Positions 24,029 to 34,646 of a stretch of DNA of 64,000 nucleotides are shown here, in pieces (positions within the stretch are counted from its first letter, which is position 1; every line of letters starts with the position of its first letter). The stretch is taken from positions 30,616,392 to 30,680,391 of the forward strand of contig OX638369.1 in the NCBI GenBank assembly GCA_951812925.1. Reading direction: 5' to 3'. The stretch is from Calliopum simillimum (Eukaryota; Arthropoda; Insecta; Diptera; Lauxaniidae). Position numbers and translations under genes: made by a program. Under the pieces are notes generated by a model. The model searched no databases, was not told the DNA's origin, and saw only the letters and a list, made by a program, of their open reading frames with translations.

Positions 24029-24977
24029 TATACCCTACACCCAGGGTATATTCACTTTGTCCTTCCGTTTGTAACGCAGAGAATTAGGCGTGGCAGGTAT
24101 GAAAAAGTATATATATTCTTGATCAGCTTCACCTCCTGAGTCGATATAGCCATGTCCGTCTGTCTGGCTGGCTGGGTGGCTGGGTGTGTGTGGAAATAAA
24201 TTTTTTGGGAAAACTGAGCAACATAATTCAATGAAATTTGGTATTTTGCCTCCGTCGTAAAAGTTAGCTCGGGGAATTGAAAATGAGCGAAATCGGTTAA
24301 CGGACACGCCTAACGCTAATACAAAAAATATTTTCAAAATGCAATAATAAGAGCATTATTTGCAATAACTGAAGCAAAATACACATAAATACTAGGGAAA
24401 GTAAGTATAAGCTCTGAGCAAAAACTAGGCGAATTCGAACTAAAGGACGTGGCACTTCCCATATAAACAAAAGTTTCAAAATGTTATACGGAAAGCATTT
24501 TTTGAGATAGCCCAACCAAATTACACTCAAACACTCGGATCTATAAATGCAAGCTGTACGCAAGATCTAGGTAAACTTGAACAAGAGAGCGTGGCACCTC
24601 CCAAGAGTTTCAAAATTATATAATGAAAGTGTTTTTTGAGATAATCTAACCAAATTTCACTCAAACACGAAGAACGTTAATTGTAAACTCTGAGCTTAAA
24701 GTAGGCGAAGTAGGATTAGAGGGCGTGGCACCTCCCACATAAGCGAAAGTTTCATAATGCTATACTGAAAGATAGTTTTTAAGAAAACCTAACCGAATTT
24801 TACTCAAACACTCAGAACAGTAAATACAAGCTCTACGCAAAATCAAGGTAAGCTTGGAGGCGAGGGCGTGGCACTTCCCATATAAGCAATTTGTTCTTAT
24901 ACTCTCCTAATAATATACTTGAAATGCAGTGTAGGGTATTTAGTTTTTGGCTAGGCCAAAGATACCACCCTTACTAG
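24029..24977 (+). mobile_element. DINE-1/INE-1 (mini-me) element, copy A
   Basis: Non-autonomous Helitron-like element. It starts TTATACCCTACACCCAGGGT (a short hairpin), then has TATATATATTCTTGATCAG, GAGTCGATATAGCCATGTCC and GTCTGTCTGGCTGG. This is the TA-run, conserved core, GTCY-run order of dipteran mini-me/DINE-1 repeats. It ends CTTACTAG before T, fitting a CTRR Helitron end. The middle has four tandem copies of a unit of about 140 bp, each with GGCGTGGCAC(C/T)TCCCA (about 24449, 24587, 24722, 24866). Confidence 0.85.
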
Positions 24978-25503
24978 TTTTTGTTTCTCATCCTAAAAAT
25001 ACAATTTTTTGTTTTTTTGTTACTTATGGTCATATATTGCCTAGTCAATCAAAAGTTTCAAAAATATTTTTTTCTAAGTACGACTTTAGAATGTAGCCAT
25101 ATGGCAGCAAATTTTCGAAGTGGTTCGAAAAAATTTAAGAAAAATAATTTGATAAGTTTTTTTTCGTTTTATTTTGGTTTAAAATGTTATACCCTGTAGT
25201 GAAAAAATCAACTAACTACAGAAATAGTGACTTTATTATTGTGTAGATTGCACCTAACTATAAGCTGGTTGAAAAGTCATGTATCAATAGCCATTAAAGA
25301 ATGCTTTTATTTTTTTAAGTATTTAATTCTTATGTCAAACTGTCAAATAAAATAATTAAATTAAATAAAATTGTATCAATTTATTAATGCAAACTGTGAT
25401 TTTGAAAAATAGTGAGACAATTATCAAATAAATAATTAAAATCTAAAAAAAATAAAGCCAAAATCAATAAATTTTTTATCAAATAATCGGTAAGTCATTC
25501 ATT

Positions 25504-27418
25504 ATGAGGGTGGTCAGTAGCAGACACTTAAGAAGATTGATTAGGAAAGAGAAGGCCAATTATGTTGGAAAATTACAGAATGTAGGGAGAAGTGCATCAA
25601 GTAGTAGTGTTATTGCACAAATTCATTATCACGAAGAAATTGTGGACGAGATTCACAATGCTTACGAATAAGTTGTTGTGGGGGGGTTTGACAATTTCAA
25701 TCCACAATCCGGTGCTGCTCAAGTTAATAATAAAACACTTTAAGAGAAATTAGGCGATTGGTACCACAAAAATCGACCATCAAGGCAATGTTTCGAGGAT
25801 TTGCTAAAAATTTTAAAAGATGAGAACTTAGACGTTCCTCTGAGTGCAAAATCATTCGCAAGCAATAATGACCGCTGCGTAGTAAGAAATGTTGATCCTG
25901 GATTTTCTTCTCACTTCGGTATTCAGAGGCAAATTCAAAGAATGACAGCTGTTATTGAAAAGTATGACAAAGTATTCGTTAATATAAACATTGATGGTTT
26001 GTCATTATATAAGAGTTCCAGAGTGCAGTTATGGGCAGTGTTATTAAGAATTGTCAAAATTCCTAATATTTCGGTATTTACCGTAGGCGTTTATTTAGGC
26101 CATAAAAAGCCTTTTGATATAGGAAATTATTTGATCGATTTAGAAAACGAAATAAAACTATTTATAAGGAATGGAATTCTTGTTAATGACAAAGCCATAA
26201 CATTTCATATAAGAGCTATTACATGCGATGCACCTGCAAAAGCTTTTGTATCTGGTATTGTCGGCCATACTTCCCTACATGGATGTAGTAAATGTACTCA
26301 AGTTGGGAAAAAAATCCAAAATATTTTGACATATTGTACACAGTCTGGGGAACTAATTAGTGATGAAGATTTTAAAGATAGAAAGCATTGTTAGCACCAT
26401 AAGGAAGATTTCCGCGAAATAAAAACTCCTTTTGAGAACTTAAACTTAAAAATGGTAACACAGTTTCCTCTTGATCCAATGCATCTCATTGATCTTGGGG
26501 TAATGAGAAAATTCCTTTTGAAAATTATTAATAACAAAACTATATTTAAAGTAAGTAAAGAAAGTTTATCAGGGATTTCAAATAAACTAAATATATTGAA
26601 AAAGCATATCCCTAAAGAATTTCCTCGTAAGCCCAGATCACTTGATGACATAAAGTATTGGAAGGCAACTGAATTTCGCCAATTTCTGTTATACACAGGT
26701 ATTGCTGCTTTGAAAGATCGAGTCAATGATGACATTTACTATGAGTTCTTGTTACTTCATTGTGCCTATAGACTCTTATCTTGTCCAAGAACCTGTCGGA
26801 ATAATGCAAAAAATGCGCAATCCATGCTAGATCTTTTCGTTGAAAATTTTGTAAAACTATGCGGAGAAAATAGTATCTCTTATAATATTCACGGGCTTTT
26901 ACATGTTATTGATTGTGTAATAGAATATGGGCCATTGACTAATTTTTCCGGCTATGCATTTGAAAACTATCTTCAAAAGCTGAAAAAATATGTCAAAAAA
27001 CCATCAAAAATACTCCAGCAAATTTTTAACAGAATTCAATACGAAGATATGATTTTGGAGCAGAAAGCCGTATTTTTTAATGAAAAAAATAGTGAAATCA
27101 TAAGCCTTACGACACACCATTATTTTTTTACTACGACTTGTCCAAATCGTTTTTGTGCTATTCAGCCTTTCATTTCCATTATTATTACTGGCTTTTCAAA
27201 GATAAATTCAGAATAGTTATAGGAAAAAATTTAAGAAAATACAAAGTTTTTTTACGGAGCCAGTCGATTCGTTACCAATTTCAGGCATATGTTTGGTTTG
27301 TCCTAATGATTTAAGTGAAGAGGACAGTTATCCCATTTCAAAAATTGAGTGCAAACTCATTGGCTTTCCAGAAGGCAGTCAATTGCTACTGACACCCTTG
27401 TTACATGGATGCACATAA
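25504..27418 (+). pseudogene. TNP2-like (CMC/EnSpm) transposase, three stops and a frameshift
   Basis: One frame runs from ATG at 25504 to a stop at 27214-27216, broken only by TAA at 25669, TAA at 25741 and TAG at 26392. Motifs in order: MRVVSSRHLRRLIRKEKANY at the N terminus; VNINIDGLSLYKSS (Asp at 25993, likely first catalytic residue); ITCDAPAKAF (Asp at 26227, likely second) followed by GHTSLHGCSKC; FPLDPMHLIDLGVMRKFL (26466); WKATEFRQFLLYTG; SYNIHGLLHVIDCVIEYGPL and FENYLQKLKKYVKKP, like the C-terminal part (DUF4218-like) of plant TNP2 proteins. The C terminus appears to continue in another frame (FFTEPVDSLPISG to LLHGCT, stop 27416-27418). Each in-frame stop could be a single substitution, so the copy is fairly young. 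The family assignment is from motif order, not a search. Confidence 0.75.
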
Positions 27419-27515
27419 TATGATAAGCAATAAAAATTTATAAAATAAAACCATTAATAAAAAAATTTATTAAATATCATAAAAATCAATAAAAATTAAC
27501 GCAAGATATAAGAAT

Positions 27516-28579
27516 ATGGCTCCTCCATCACAAATTACCAAACGCATTCGTTTAGCGAAAAACGTGGACTCACCTTGTAAGTACCAAAGTTTATTTAAAC
27601 TAATTTTAACGTAAAATATAATGTATGTATTGTTGCAGACAATATTAACCAAAATGAGAACGGCAATTGCACCGAACTTAAAAAGTTTATGGAAGAAAAA
27701 TTTAAAGAACTCACAGGTAAAATACTAACTGAAATTTATTTATTTGATTTTCAATAATTTTTACCTTTAATAGGTTTGATTGAATCACAAAAAAAAGACA
27801 TTGATAGACTAAAAGGTGTGGTATTCGAAATACTTGTATACAAAAAACTACATCTGTTATAAGCATTTGGTTTTTTATTTAAATAGATATTGTAGAAGCC
27901 CAAAATAAAATTATAATGGAAGCATTAGCCACCCAAAAAGTATTAACAGAAAGGGTTGTACGTCAAGAATGCTCGGATGATGTGCGAAATTTGTTTCCGA
28001 TGAAAAGCATAGAAGAAATGCATGAGCTAAATGGAAACATTTCCCCTGCAAATCGGGCTACATACGTGAGTAAAAATAAAAAGGAAATAAAATTACTTAT
28101 GAATTAAAAAAATCAATAAATTTTATGCGGAAAGGCAATAAAAATTGATAGATTTTTCAAATTATAGTACCATTTCCCATTTAAAAATGAATATTTTTAT
28201 TGTTGAGATATTTGCAATGAATATTTGAACCCATTTTACAACTTCAAAATATTTTTAAGGTTAATGTAATGTAGAGCCTTTTAAAGGGAAAGCTTTCAAA
28301 AACTTTGACTGCCGTTTTTGGTGAACAATTAATTATAAGTATAAACGTTGATGGCATCCATGGAAAGCAGCGTCTAAAGGATGTTTGTGGAGTATACGAA
28401 GTGTTAATGGGTATACCATATATCAATAAAAACTTTAAAGTGCGTTCAATTATGTTATTTTATTTTCCACAGATGCAATTCGAGCAGTATGCGATGGCGA
28501 TGCTGATAAAAATTTGCGAGAAGCGCTCAAAATTATTAAAAAAAGATATTTTCATAACGTTTGTGTAGCTAAAAAATAA
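27516..28579 (+). CDS. DUF4806-like accessory protein, six exons, intact
   Basis: Spliced gene downstream of the transposase. Exons: 27516-27576, 27639-27716, 27774-27815, 27887-28065, 28275-28410, 28473-28579; total 603 bp, 200 residues. Introns are 62, 57, 71, 209 and 62 bp, all GT-AG, with donors such as GTAAGT and GTGAGT; every phase matches and no stop interrupts. The product starts MAPPSQITKRIRLAKN, has a charged, probably coiled-coil middle (ELKKFMEEKFKELTG, LIESQKKDIDRLKG), then NLFPMKSIEEMHELNGNISP, ISINVDGIHGKQRLKD and a basic tail LREALKIIKKRYFHN. The FP-K/T-EE start, the xDGxxGKxxLKD centre and the C-terminal LR-A helix resemble insect DUF4806-type proteins. Its function is unknown; a DNA-binding or transposition-accessory role is inference. 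Confidence 0.7.
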
Positions 28580-29342
28580 AAAATTATATTAAGAACTTAC
28601 TATTATAATTATAATTCCTTTAAATTTTTCTTTTCTTCACTTTGAATCATATTACATATTATATTATTTAAAGAATTGTAAAACGCTAAATTTTACATAA
28701 ATTTTCCCTGTATAATTTCATATTTTAAACCATTTGTTATATGTAACTGTTATTAAGAGGATTGCCATGTTTCCAATATCCGTTTGAAATAATTAATATA
28801 TGTACGCGTTATTTTAAATAAATGAAATAAAAAATATAATTAAAACGTATGTCGCTCATCATTGCTAGCTTTTGTGAAACTCACTATAGTGTATCGAAAA
28901 AGAAATCAGAATGTAGTAAATTACAAAGAAATTGGGATTAAGTCAGTAATTTTTTGGATCACTATTATCTAACTTATGAGAAGTTAGCCAGAAACTAGTT
29001 GAAAACTCATGCAGATATAGGGAGCACTAACTACTTTGCGGACATCGCTATGTCAAAATAGTCAGCAAAACAATTCAGAAAAAAACTAGATGTGATTATA
29101 AAAAAATCAACGAAAAGTTAGCTGATAGTGAGATCAATTCCCTGCAGGGTAGATAATGAAATATACCTATACCTATAAACTTATTTTGAAATATTTTTTT
29201 TTTTTTTATTTTAAGATTAAAATCGCTTTAGTTCAATATTCTTTAATTTATAAAAGGCTAAAACACGATTAAATTTATTAATATTTGAATTTTGAAATAA
29301 ACTAATAATAAATTCTTAATACAAGCAAAACTACCCATTTAT
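28580..29342. other. 3' flank of the two-gene transposon
   Basis: AT-rich, with AATAAA at the end of the second gene (28575) and subterminal repeats such as GAAGTTAGCCAGAAACTAGTTGAAAACTCATG near 28980-29010; a related GCTGGTTGAAAAGTCATG lies at the left end (25265). No further gene. Confidence 0.4.
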
Positions 29343-29600
29343 GTACCCTACTACTGGGGTATATTCACTTTGTACTTCTGTTTGTATGAGTTACGAAGGA
29401 GGCGTGGCAGATGTGGAAAAGTATATATGTACGTTATTAATCGGAGATACCTCATGAGCAAGGATTGGATAGCTTACAATGAATTTTTGTTTCAAAAGAT
29501 TCAACATGCGGACTCGCTGAAATATGACAAATGTTGAGTTGTTATTGAAATGCCGATTATTCTTTTTCAAATTTAATAACGTACCATTGCTTAGCTCCAC
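29343..29600 (+). mobile_element. DINE-1 5' fragment, copy D
   Basis: Starts TACCCTACTACTGGGGTATA, then TTCACTTTGTACTTCTGTTTG, GGCGTGGCAG and AAGTATATATGTACG. These are the first 100 bp of copy A in the same order. The rest is diverged and the 3' end is lacking. Confidence 0.6.
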
Positions 29601-29849
29601 TATAAGTCTAAACTACATACATACATATGTGTGTGTTTGTGTGTGTATTAAGACATTCATAACTACCCAAGAGGAAAAGAAGTGCTCCAAAAACCCTTAT
29701 GAAGTGCATCCTTTTCACCAATAAGCGCTTCCTCTTCGTAAGAACAATACTTTCTTACCAAAAAAGAAATTTTAAAGCGCTTATTTGTTATGCTGCGGTA
29801 AGCGTTTTTGAATAAAATTAAAAAATGGAAAAAAAAGAAAAAAAAAAAA

Positions 29850-31200
29850 AACTGGCCTCGCTCGCCAGGATTTGAATCCACAACCGTCCACGCGCTAGAT
29901 ATTTTTTCTTACATTTACCAACCCTTTAGACCTCTAAATCAATGCCCGATGATATGAAGAGGTATTAAATTTGTATATTAAGTAAATGTTGTCCAAACAG
30001 AATTTGACATACAAATGCTCCTGCAGCCTTACATAGAATCATTGTGCAATCAGTTTTAATTCAAGTAAGCAAAAGTGAATAAAATCGAGAAAGGAAAATA
30101 GAAAAGTGAAATAAAAAAAGGTTGAATAAAAAATATTTTAATAAAAAAAAAATTAAGCCAAAAACAAATAAAAACTAGTAAGGGTGTTACCTTTGGCCTG
30201 GGCAAACATTAAATACCCTACACAGCAGTATTTTGAAAGTTTTGCTTATATGGGAGGTGCCACGGCCTCTTTTCCAAATTCACCCAGAGTTTTTTTTCCA
30301 GAGTTTGAATTTATAATTCTTAGCATTTGAGTAAAATTTAGTTTGATTATCTCAAAAAACGCTTTCAGTATAGCGTTTTGAAGTTTTTGCTTATATGGGA
30401 GGTACCACGCCCTCTTGTACGAATTTTTCTGGTTTTCGTTCAGAGCTTGCGCTTACAATTCGTAGTATTTATGTGTATTTTGGTTGCATTATCGTGAAAA
30501 AAACTCAAAAGTTGCATTTTGAATATATTTTTTGTATGAGCGGTATGCGTGTCCGTTGACCGATTTCACTCATTTTAAATCACCCGAGCTATCTTTAACG
30601 CCGAAGGCTGTGCATCAAATTTCATTGAATTATCTTGCTTAGTTTTCCCAAAAAGTGTATTTCCACACACAGCCAGCCAGCCACCCAGCCAGCCAGCCAG
30701 CCATACAGACGGACATGGCTATATCGACTCAGGAGGTGACGCTGATCAAGAATATATATACTTTTCTACATCTGCCACGCCTCTTTCTCTGCGTTACAAA
30801 CGGAAGAACAAAGTGAATATACCCTGGGTGTCGGGTATAAAAAGGAAAAAAAAATCACCCGGGCTGGGTTCGAATTCACGTTGTTCTTACTGCAGCCTTA
30901 TATGGAATCATTTTGTAATCAATATCAATTCAGTTAAACAAAAGTAAATTAATAAGAGAAAGGAAAATAGAAAAGTGAAATAAAAGATGTTGAATAAAAA
31001 ATATTTTAATAAAAAAAAAATAAAGCAAAAAAAAAAAGGAAAAAAAAGTAAAAAAAAATCTCCCGGGCTGGGTTCGAACTCACGTTGTTCTTACTGCAGC
31101 CTTATAAAAAATCATTGGGAAAGTGCTTCTAAATTTCTATGGGGACAAGCACTTTTGAAGTGCTTGGATCAGAAGCGCTAGAAATTTTTACTCTTGGGTA
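29850..31200 (+). repeat. tRNA-derived SINE-like units, split by a DINE-1 insertion
   Basis: Three related stretches carry a pol III B-box-like sequence: GGATTTGAATCCAC (29869), GGGTTCGAATTCACG (30871), GGGTTCGAACTCACG (31070). Downstream they share TACTGCAGCCTTA, AGAAAGGAAAATAGAAAAG and TTGAATAAAAAATATTTTAA. The first two units are separated by DINE-1 copy B. No full tRNA cloverleaf is present. Calling it a SINE is inference from the B-box and the A-rich tail. Confidence 0.5.
30175..30840 (-). mobile_element. DINE-1/INE-1 element, copy B
   Basis: Reverse-oriented copy. It begins on the minus strand at 30840 (TTATACCCGACACCCAGGGT), contains TATATATATTCTTGATCAGC, GAGTCGATATAGCCATGTCC and a GGCTGG run, and ends CCCTTACTAG at 30175 before T. 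It has only about two copies of the 140-bp internal unit against four in copy A. Confidence 0.85.
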
Positions 31201-33510
31201 AAGAAACATTTATTTAATTGAATGTAAACACATTTAAATGCCACTATAGAAATCCTTCCTCTACTATAATTTTATAAAAACAAATAGAGTATTTTAATTA
31301 AAATAACAAAAACAAATAAAAAAAAACATAAAAGATTCAATTTTATTGCAAAAAGAAAAACAAAAACAAATATTGAAAAGTTATTGTTGTTACTACACAA
31401 GAGTTTGACATCAAGTACATGCAAAAACAAGAAGAAGAAAATCCCAACAACTACATAGATACAAAGAAAAAACAAAAAAAAAAATGATAAAAATAAAAAC
31501 AATCGAGCGGATAAAAATATCACATACGACGACACAGGCAAACAGGCAGGCCGCCCGCAGAAAGCGGAGTGGCCACATCATTAATGTTGAATATGTGGCA
31601 ACCACACTCTAAAGAGACATTCGCGTACATAGATAATAACAGAGGCGACAACAACAATGCCAACAAACAAAGTGAAAGAAAAAACAAAATTGAGAGCAAA
31701 AGGAAAATGCAAGGCGTCCGAATAGTTGGTAGGAAATATGGAAATTTTCCAAAACAAAATTTTTTTATTATTTTTTCACTTAAGAACTTTTTTTCAATTT
31801 ATGGATGATAAAGGTAAATAACTTTAGCTTACTTGTATATTGATGTCCTTGAGTTATGTTGCTAAAGAACTCAAAAGACACTCTATGTGTTTGATGCATA
31901 CATTAGTCAAAAGTTTCAAACTTTTTTGGCATAAATGAATGTACTTAAATCTCTGATATTTACTGATATTTACTTCACTTCGATGCCCCTAGTCCTAGTT
32001 TTTGTCAAAAAATGGTAAGATATCCTACTTTCCGACATAAAACTTCGAAAAGTACTACTCTTCAATGTATATAATGAAACATCCTAGTTTTCGTCAAAAA
32101 CAGGATGGAATGACTTACGACAATCTAGTTTGTACAAGACAAATGAATCATCTTGCTTTTCGTATGAGGCATCGAATTAACACAATGTTTCTGTGTTTTG
32201 GCTTAGGAGGCAGTTCATAAATTTCCTGTTGGTTAAATTAACTCCCGAGAGACGCTTTGCCAACACAAAAAAAAAAAAAAAAAACTTGGAACTTGCCCAT
32301 ACCACCTTTCCACTTTCAGAACTAGCAAACCAAGCCTGTGAGAATTTCTGATATATAGAACTTTCCAAAATGTAACTATCCTTAAAATGGTTATTTTGTA
32401 GAATTTTAGAGATTCAATAGCTTTTACTTAAGGGTTTAGAATGGTGAAAATTGTTCTAAATTCGAGAGACGGATTTATGTTTTCGGTAGCAGCTATAAAA
32501 CTCTGATAAAACAGAATAGCTGAATGTGAATTTTTATAAAAAAGAAAAATTAAAAAAACTTTGAAATTAAAAATTAAAAAAAAAGTCTTCTTGGTATTAT
32601 CCCTAGATGATTTTTAGCCAAGAATAACAAATAGATTTTAAACATCATTAGTGTCTGCTCCGAACTCCAGAAATGTCTATTTTGGGTTTTTTTGTGTAAC
32701 ATTTATTTTAACCAATCGACAGAAAGACTACTGCAATATTTATCGAACATCACTAAAGTTAATCGCAAGCTCCAAATATCTTCGTTTAATATATTAGGGT
32801 AAAATACTCTTTTTGCGCTCAGAATCGTGTCTAGAAACGTAAGAAACGCCCGTTTTAGACAAATCTTTCTTTGCTCTTATACCAATCGAAAAAGAAATTT
32901 TGGAAATGGATACTCAACATCATCAGGCTGAACTCTGGAATTTATTGCTTTTGGCAATTTTTTGGGAAATATATTCGACAGTAGATTTTTAGTACAACCA
33001 CTGAAGCCCCCGAAATCCAAAAATACCCGCTTTGAAAAATTTTTGGCTTAAAGTTTGTTTGCAGCAACCGATGCAGGCATTTTAGAAATTGATTTTTAAA
33101 CCTTTGAAACGCCAGTTGTGGGCCAGTTTTTGATTTTTTTCACCAATTGATAGCGATGTACAGAAATAGACTTAGAGAATTTCCAGATTCGTTTCTGAAT
33201 GTACCCGTTTTGGATATTTGCATGCGCTAATTTTTTGTCACCAATCGGATGAGAAAGTTCAGAAAAGACGTCTTGTTGAAGTTTGAAGACATTTCGTTTC
33301 AAGATACGTTATGTCTTGTGTCCGCTATTTATTTATCAAGTACTTCAGTTCAGTGTCGCGTGCAAATGTCTTGACAGTACTTGGATAGGAAAAAAGCAAA
33401 AACAAATACTGCGCAAGCCTGCTTTGTTTGAATTTCTTCAGTTCACTGTATAACTAAACTTACAAATGTTACTATATCATTAATTATTTTGAAATTTTCC
33501 TACTCTCATG
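31200..33510. other. AT-rich DNA with degenerate repeats
   Basis: About 31505-31620 is GC-richer and not repeated here, but has no supported gene. About 31985-32160 carries spaced copies of CATCCTAGTTTTCGTC, related to inverse copies at 38040-38280. About 32640-33300 is a degenerate repeat with (T)ACCAATCGA and AACATCA(T/C)(T/C)A units at uneven spacing. Confidence 0.35.
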
Positions 33511-33629
33511 TTATACACTGACCTGAAGTATATGTTTGTATAAAATACAGTACACTGAAGTATTCCTCAGAATCAATATTTTTGTTTGTCATTGATAAAA
33601 CAAGACAGTATCAAAATGAGATCAATGTA
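33511..33629 (+). repeat. Dispersed repeat, inverse copy of 8511-8610
   Basis: See the entry at 8511. Contains CACTGACCTGAAGTA and GATAAAACAAGACAGTATC. It ends where the next foldback begins. Confidence 0.55.
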
Positions 33630-34646
33630 CAGTAGACCGGGTCAAAATTTAAATTCATGCCGAAACCGACTTAAAAATTAGAAGGACTCTTAAAAACGAT
33701 ATCTGTATAATTTTTTATTTTTTTTTTTCATTCTGAGAAAAACCTGAGCACTTTTGATTCTACTGAAGGCCTATTTTGTCAAAAAAGAAATCAAGGTTTT
33801 TGCATTAAAATATTTTTTTTTTTTTTATTCGGTTCCAAAAATCAATTTTATTACGTTTCTCAAAAATGAGGTCGGAACAACGATTTTTTACTCAGAATCA
33901 AGGCTTCTAACGAAAAAAGTGTTTGCGGCAAAAATGCTTAGAATTATCCCAAAAATACGTGTGAGTTTTTTCATAATTTTTTGAGATATTTTATAATTTT
34001 TCAAAACTTAAATAAAAATAAAAAATAAAAAAAAGTTCCGAAAATTCTGAAAAAAATCAGATGTATTCTTTGGATAATTCTAAGTATTTTACGTTGCATG
34101 AAATTTTTCGTAGATGCCCTCGTTTAAGTAAACCCAGCATTTTGCTGACAAACGTGAGCTTAACAGCTGAAAACTCAATTTGATAAATTTTTAAAAAAAA
34201 TTCCAAAAATTGTGAAAAAATTCTCTCGTATTTGTTGGACAATCCTAAGCATTTTTTGGCATACACACTTTTTTCGTAAGACGCCTTGCTTTTGAATAAA
34301 TCATTTTTTTTATTTATTTTTTTTTTTTTTTTTTTTTTTTGAACGCGTAATTGAAAAAGGTAAAAAGATTGATGTTGGGATGCGAATATTATCTATATCC
34401 CTAAAAAAATTTATAGTTTTTAAACGCCAAAATTTTTGTAAGAACATATGTATTTCTTTACTTAAAGGTTGTAATGAAAAAAAAGTTATGACCAAAAACA
34501 TGTTTTTTTAGCCAATATGGGACTTCAATAGAATCAAAAGTACTCCATTGATTTTTCTCAGAATGAAAAAAAAAAACAATGCAGATATCATTTTTAAGAG
34601 TCTCTCTAACTTTTGAGTCGGTTTCGGAATGATTTCATTTCTACTG
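33630..34646. mobile_element. Foldback, possibly Tc1/mariner-type MITE
   Basis: Arms of about 140 bp: CAGTAGACCGG, CCGAAACCGACT and TTTTTCATTCTGAGAAAAA on the left; TTTTTCTCAGAATGAAAAA, AGTCGGTTTCGG and CTACTG on the right. TA lies before the left end, TG after the right, so a TA duplication is only half supported. The centre has three copies of a motif around ATGCTTAGAATTATCC that recurs in other foldbacks of the window. Confidence 0.55.

Larger units (their letters stand above)
25190..29151 (+). mobile_element. TNP2/EnSpm-like DNA transposon with two genes (limits approximate)
   Basis: About 4 kb holding a transposase pseudogene and, some 100 bp further on in the same direction, an intact multi-exon second gene. 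Candidate ends are TACCCTGTAGTGAA (25190) and its imperfect inverse TCCCTGCAGGGTA (29139-29151), with TA outside both. These ends are short, and also resemble the DINE-1 start hairpin, so the limits are uncertain. CACTA-type ends were looked for and not found. Confidence 0.55.

Noticed and set aside
25190..25300. CACTA-type end for the TNP2-like element
   Set aside because: No CACT(A/G) terminus with an inverse partner near 29 kb was found; only the weaker CCCTG(T/C)AG pair was.
26391..26735. Minus-strand 114-codon frame
   Set aside because: Antisense shadow of the TNP2-like transposase.
30866..30890. tRNA gene suggested by GGGTTCGAATTCACG
   Set aside because: Only a T-arm/B-box-like stretch; no anticodon arm or acceptor stem can be drawn.
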